From Vanrija pseudolonga (lineage: Eukaryota > Basidiomycota > Tremellomycetes > Trichosporonales > Trichosporonaceae), in contig NC_085851.1 in the NCBI RefSeq assembly GCF_020906515.1, positions 1 to 64,000 on the forward strand: a DNA stretch of 64,000 bases. Reading direction: 5' to 3'. The translations under genes were made by a program, and so were the position numbers. The notes beneath the pieces were generated by a model, which made no database searches, had not been told where the DNA came from, and worked only from the letters and a program-made list of their open reading frames with translations. Shown piece after piece: positions 59,422 through 64,000 of this stretch. Within the stretch, counting starts at the first letter, position 1, and each line of letters opens with the position of its first letter.

Positions 59422-60607
59422 CTAGTTTGCCTTCTGGTCGTTGCAGTACTGAACCCACTTGTCGAGGCTCATCTTCTTGATGACAGTGCTGAAGCCCTTG
59501 GTGCCAGACGAGTTGCAGGCAGCGTCGAGCTCGGAGCTGGAAGGATTGGGAGCATCGCCAGGATACTCGATGTGGAAGACGGGCTTGCCGGCCTTGACAA
59601 ACGCAGCGTACTTATCACACTCTTTGTACTCGGCGCACTGCTCGTTGACCGAGAAGTCGACGGAAGAGAGCACGCTAGGGATGATATCGCCGGCGTTCTT
59701 GAGCCCGATCGACATATTGTAGCCCGCGGCGGTGCTGGCGAGGAACTTGACAAAGTCTATAGCGTCGGCAGTGGTGAGTCCGAGCCCATTAGCATTGTTC
59801 TGGTGTCAGCGGCGGCCTCCTTTGTTTCCACCCACATAGGCGTCGACGTTGTCCGGGTCGATGGCGTCGCAGCCCTTGCTCACGGCGAGCTGGATACGGC
59901 TGATCATGACGGCGCGCACCGTCGGGCTGCCGGTCTTGACCCAGTTCTCGCCCTGCCAGCCCCTGAGTGCGCTTCCGAGGTCGCCCTTGTCAAACCTGGC
60001 CGCGTCGGTGCGCCAGGCCTCATATGAGCCTGCGGAAAAGTAGCACACGACGTGCTTGCCGCGGGCATGCAGCGCGGCAATGGTCTCAGGCGGCGTATCG
60101 AAGAGGTCGACGTCGTAGACGTCGACATCAGGAGTGATAGTCGGGACGTCGCTGGCAACAATTGGCTGACCTGGCGGGTGTCAGCGGGCGCAAGAGCAAC
60201 AACTCACTGAGAACGATCTGCCAACTGGCGCCCACCAGGGGCCGCCAAAGGCGGCCGGGGATCACCGTTGTCGCTGTCTCAGACGGGGTTGCTGTCCATG
60301 CCGACTTCGAGCGGTGACGCCGGGGGTCCAGACCCACGCCGAGGCCAATCGCGAGGGGAATGAGGACGAGGAGGACGAGACCGAAGAGCATCATGCCTTT
60401 CCACAATGTAAGAGAACGATGTGAATCGGATGCTGGTGGTTTGTCGACGTTGTCGTTTGAGGAGAGGACGGACGGGAAGTGTTGGAGAGGAGGGGAAAGG
60501 GGTGGGTCAGTATTGTCGTGAGACGGAATCTCGGGTGGTGTTGCCGCGCACTCCAGCACAACACGCGTCGTCCTAGTGTCGGCAACATTGTGAGGTGCGT
60601 GCGCCAT
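59422..60607 (-). CDS. ega3: Membrane-anchored GH114 endo-galactosaminidase (Ega3-like)
   Basis: A 370-residue type II membrane protein. Exons are 60208-60607, 59836-60170 and 59422-59799, with 36-37-nt introns. Residues 71-93 (GMMLFGLVLLVLIPLAIGLG) anchor a C-terminal GH114 barrel outside the cell. The domain shows VDVYDVDLFDTPPETIAALH, GKHVVCYFSAGSYE, CDAIDPDNVDAY with the candidate catalytic Asp and KPVFHIEYPG with the candidate Glu. A. fumigatus Ega3 has the same anchored layout and cuts alpha-1,4-galactosamine chains, acting on deacetylated galactosaminogalactan. It shares a 1.1-kb divergent promoter region with the Agd3-like gene. Confidence 0.9.
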
Positions 60608-60862
60608 GCTTATGTGGTCGTTGCAGTGGAGGGGTGCAAAGGTGGGCGGCTTTGGTTACAGACACTCACAGCTATTTGGGTCAGGGCTGGTGGGGTTGTG
60701 TTGGTGAGTCAAAGGGGGTTGCGCGGAATAGTAGTTGCTGTGGCGAGATGCACCGCCTGGGGCGATAGGGCTTACTTGGTGGAGAGCAGAGCCCATGGAT
60801 GAGAAGAAGAACAAACACTAGCCATCGTTGCAAAGAAAAAAGAAATCGACAAAACGACAAAC

Positions 60863-60904
<42 letters not shown>

Positions 60905-61696
60905 CCTATCAGACGCAGTCCACAGCGCTCTGCACAGGTCGTGTGGATCAATTCGGGACGAGAAACAGGGAAGACGGAACGGAACGGTTCCGAGGACGCA
61001 AGGTCCGAGTTTGAAGCATAAGATCTCGTGCCAGCCACGGTGTGCATGGATCGCGTCGTGCGTTGCGCGTCGCGACGTACGACGCGTGACTTGCCCGATC
61101 TGATTTTCCAAGCCGACGACGCGCCTCGCGCCACGGCGCCACAAGGCTGACCACACTTTTTCTTTTCTTTTTGCAAGTGACAGCGAGGCGGAATGAGACC
61201 GACGGCGAGGTGATGGCGACACCAACAAGACGAAGACGCGCTCGAGCGCTTCATCGCCCGATTGAACCTGCCTCACGCCTCGTCGCGTCCGAGCCATCGT
61301 TCTCGCACTTGGGAGAGTCAGACGTGTCGATGATTTTAATTGGTAACGCTTCTCCCCTCCAGTTGGATCACATCCAGTCAACAACACTGACGGGCCATGG
61401 GAGCTCGAAGATCGCATATCCCGGACGTAGTCCTCGCCCTTTTCACTCGCGACTACATAACCACGGTCCTGTCCCTCCTTATCGCCCCATCTCATTGTAT
61501 CACACTCCCTCCATCTCCTCACCCCTCCCCTCCCAGCACCCGGACAATCTTCGTATCCTTCAGTAAGTGAAGTTATCACCTGCAACCCGTCTCTCTTTTT
61601 TCGCGGCAACCCACAGAAAACTACGACGTAGTATCGACCTCGCAGAACCCGCAAGTGGCAGGTGCAATGGGAGTCTGACGTGCCCAGCAGCAAACC
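60608..61696. promoter_or_regulatory. Shared divergent promoter of the Ega3-like and Agd3-like genes
   Basis: 1.09 kb between two divergent starts. It includes an (ACG)13 tract at 60863-60901 and pyrimidine-rich sequence just before the Agd3-like ATG. No coding sequence is convincing. Head-to-head layout suggests co-regulation of deacetylation and chain cutting; no binding site was identified. Confidence 0.55.
60863..60901. repeat. Trinucleotide microsatellite (ACG)13
   Basis: Thirteen perfect ACG units lie in the shared promoter, about 250 bp before the Ega3-like start. Length variation would alter promoter spacing. Confidence 0.95.
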
Positions 61697-64000
61697 ATGC
61701 GTGTGCACTTCCTCGCCGTGCTCGCTGTCCTTGGCAGCGCAGCTGTCGCACAAAACCACGGCGGCGGCCACGGCCACGGTAATTGCCACGGCAATGGCCA
61801 CGGCCTCGACAAGAAAATCAGCCACATTTTTAACCCGGGGAAGTGGAACTCTCGCCTCCCCGGACAACCAAAGACCACCTCATCGTCGTCGGTGAACGTT
61901 ACCTTGACGTCGTCGACCAAGTCGACCAAGTCGACCCCGACGTCATCAAGCAAGTCGACCTCGACTTCGTCGAGCAAGTCGACCTCGACGCCGTCGAGCA
62001 AGTCTACCTCGACGTCGTCGAGCAAGTCTTCTTCGAGCTCGTCGTCTTCCGCGTCTTCCGCGTCTAAGAGCTCTTCGTCTTCTTCGAGCTCCAGCTCCTC
62101 GGCTTCGGCCTCTAAGAGCACGTCGGTTTCCCCGACTTCGAGCGCCGCTCCTTCGTCGTCAGTGGCCCTGGCGTCGTCGACGTCCGCCTCCTCCTCGTCG
62201 TCAGCCACTGCCTCGCCTTCTGCTGCCTCGTCGTCGTCGTCGTCGTCCTCGGTTGTTACTTCGTCCTCGACGGCTTCATCCTCTTCTGTTGGTGCGTCTT
62301 CGTCCTCTTCTGTGTCGTCCGATGCGGTTTCGTCGTCGTCGGCTGCTCCCTCCGACTCTGCCTCGTCCTCGTCGTCGGCTACTCCCTCCGACTCTGCTTC
62401 GTCCTCGGCGTCTGTTTCGTCGGACTCTGCTTCCTCTACCGTGACCTCGTCATCGGCGGTTGCCTCGTCCGACGTTGCTTCGTCGTCCGCAGTTTCGTCA
62501 TCGTCGGCTTCGTCATCCGACTCGGCGTCTTCGGCCACCCCCACCTCTGTGTCGGCGTCGGCGTCTGACTCGGTGTCTCCTTCTCCCTCTGCGTCGGCCT
62601 CCGACTCTGCCTCCGCCTCGCCGTCCGTCTCCGCATCTGACTCGGCGTCGCCTTCGGCTTCGGTATCACCTTCAGTGACCGACTCGGCGTCGTCGTCAGC
62701 GTCGGCGTCGGCGTCGTCTTCCGCGTCTGACTCGTCGTCGGCTTCGGCATCGGCGTCGGCTTCAGTGACAGACTCCGCGTCGGCGTCGGCGTCATCGTCC
62801 GCGTCGGCCTCCGACTCGGCTTCTGCCTCTGCATCTGCCTCCGCTTCGGCTTCAGCCTCGGACTCGGCGTCGGCGTCATCGTCTGCGTCGGCAACCGACT
62901 CTGCTGCCGTTTCTGCTTCTGCTTCTGCCTCTGCTTCAGCTTCAGCTTCGGCCTCGGCCTCGGCCTCGGACTCTGCCTCCGCCTCCGCTTCGGCTTCGGA
63001 CTCTGCTTCGGCCTCTGCTTCGGCCTCTCCTTCAGCCTCCGCATCTGCCTCTGCTTCTGCCTCTGCCTCGGACTCGGCTTCGGCTTCTGCCTCCGCCACT
63101 GCTTCCTCGTCGGCCTCGGCTTCGGACTCGGCCTCCGCTTCTGCTTCCGCGTCGGCGTCGTCATCTGACTCTGCCTCAGCCTCCTCTTCGGCCTCGGCGT
63201 CGGCCTCGACTACGGGCTCAGCTTCCGCTTTGGACTCCGCCTCCGCCAGTGCCTCGGCTACGGCCTCGGCGTCTGCCTCTGCCTCTGTTACCGACTCGTC
63301 GTCCGCCTCCGCCACTGGCTCGGTTTCGGCTTCTGCGTCCGCGTCCGCCTCCGTCTCCGCCTCCTCCGCCGCCTCGTCCTCTGCCCCCGCCCCCAGCGCC
63401 ACCGCCGCCATTCCTGGCGCCACTGTCGACCAGAAGATCCTGATCCTTGCCCGTGATGCCACTGGCATCCAGGCCGGAACCAACGGTCTCCAGGGCTACG
63501 CCATCCCCTACGAGGGCATCATCATCCCCCAGGCCGGTGCTGCGCTCCCCGTGCTCAACGACACCCCCACCCACGGCCGCTACTCGGGTATCATCATCAT
63601 GGACGCCCTCGCCTACCAATACGCCACCGGCTGGAACTCGGCCGTCACCACCGACCAGTGGAACGCCATTTTCAACTACCAGGTCGCTTTCAATGTTCGC
63701 ATGGTCCGTATCAACGAGTTCCCCGGCGTCAACTTTGGTGTCTCCCTTGCCGGCGGTGGATGCTGCAATGCCGGCGTCGAGCAGCCCGTCAGCCTCGTCG
63801 ACACCTCCGACTACCCCTCGGCCAACATCAAGGCGTGAGTGTTGCATTGCTTTGTTTTCCTGACAACCTCAGGGGTGTTACTGTCTCGTCGGAGGGTCTC
63901 TGGCACTACCCTGCCGTGATCACGGATGCTGTTGGCACCAAGGCTGTGGCCATGTACGGCCCCTCGTCTGACGGCACCTTCACCACCAACACGGTCGCCG
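61697..64000 (+). CDS. agd3: Secreted exopolysaccharide deacetylase, N-terminal part (Agd3-like, CBM87/CE18)
   Basis: The gene starts at 61697 and runs off the window. A signal peptide (MRVHFLAVLAVLGSAAVAQ) leads to a His/Gly-rich stretch (NHGGGHGHGNCHGNGHG). Then come about 510 residues of Ser/Ala/Thr low complexity, first STSTSSSKS units and then long Ser-Ala alternation. From ~residue 575 the CBM87-type domain begins: VDQKILILARDATGIQAG, YAIPYEGIIIPQAG and GRYSGIIIMDALAYQY, with NVRMVRINEFPGVNFG and CCNAGVEQPVSLVD after them. An intron (63835-63872) joins NIKA to GVTVSSEGLWHYPAV. In Aspergillus, Agd3 removes acetyl groups from GalNAc, making the polymer adhesive. The CE18 catalytic domain lies beyond the window. 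Confidence 0.87.

Noticed and set aside
61621-63483. 620-codon minus-strand open frame rich in Glu, Asp and Ala
   Set aside because: It is the antisense reading of the Ser/Ala stalk of the Agd3-like gene. TCN/GCN codons reversed give GA-rich codons without stops. The sense strand has a signal peptide and a conserved domain.

Overview
This window is a chromosome end from a basidiomycete yeast, most likely a Tremellomycete and plausibly of the order Trichosporonales. It opens with about 415 bp of perfect C-rich telomere repeat (unit CCCCCTAA, i.e. TTAGGGGG on the other strand), the type known from Cryptococcus relatives. Genes are GC-rich and most are split by very short introns (about 31-60 nt, GTRAGT donors, CTGAC/CTAAC branch sites just before CAG/TAG acceptors). 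No species can be assigned from the sequence alone.

Region 1 (0.4-16 kb) holds ordinary metabolic and accessory genes: a class III aminotransferase, a secreted double ricin-B-type lectin, a hotdog thioesterase, a PI-PLC-type phosphodiesterase, a Tda10-like glycerate kinase, an F-box protein, a Hal3/PPCDC-family flavoprotein with an altered catalytic motif, and an FAD monooxygenase. Region 2 (16-31 kb) is transport and nitrogen metabolism: an intact anion:cation-symporter MFS gene, a broken sugar transporter, an amino-acid permease, a Zn2Cys6 regulator and an intronless glutamine-synthetase-like enzyme. Region 3 (31-40 kb) has an unrecognised gene with an in-frame TAG, a secreted DUF1996 protein and a Zn2Cys6 regulator carrying a frameshift.

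Region 4 (40.5-64 kb, running off the right edge) is the most interesting part. It contains homologues of all five enzymes known from the Aspergillus fumigatus galactosaminogalactan (GAG) locus: a giant membrane PelF/GT4-type glycosyltransferase (Gtb3/Gt4c-like), a UDP-sugar 4-epimerase (Uge3-like), a spherulin-4/GH135 hydrolase (Sph3-like), a membrane-anchored GH114 endo-galactosaminidase (Ega3-like) and a secreted CBM87 deacetylase (Agd3-like, cut by the window end). Beside the glycosyltransferase lies an intronless gene for a polytopic membrane protein fused to a GNAT/FemAB-like acyltransferase domain, which I know of no counterpart for in the ascomycete locus. I infer a basidiomycete GAG-like exopolysaccharide system: the epimerase would supply UDP-galactose and UDP-GalNAc, the giant enzyme would polymerise and export, Agd3 would deacetylate outside the cell, Sph3 and Ega3 would trim, and the acyltransferase may add a further modification.

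Several genes in the window are decayed or interrupted (sugar transporter, Zn2Cys6 regulator at 37-40 kb, TAG-interrupted unknown gene, F-box-like fragment inside the GAG region), as is common near telomeres. No rRNA, CRISPR array or convincing tRNA was seen, and I recognised no intact transposon.
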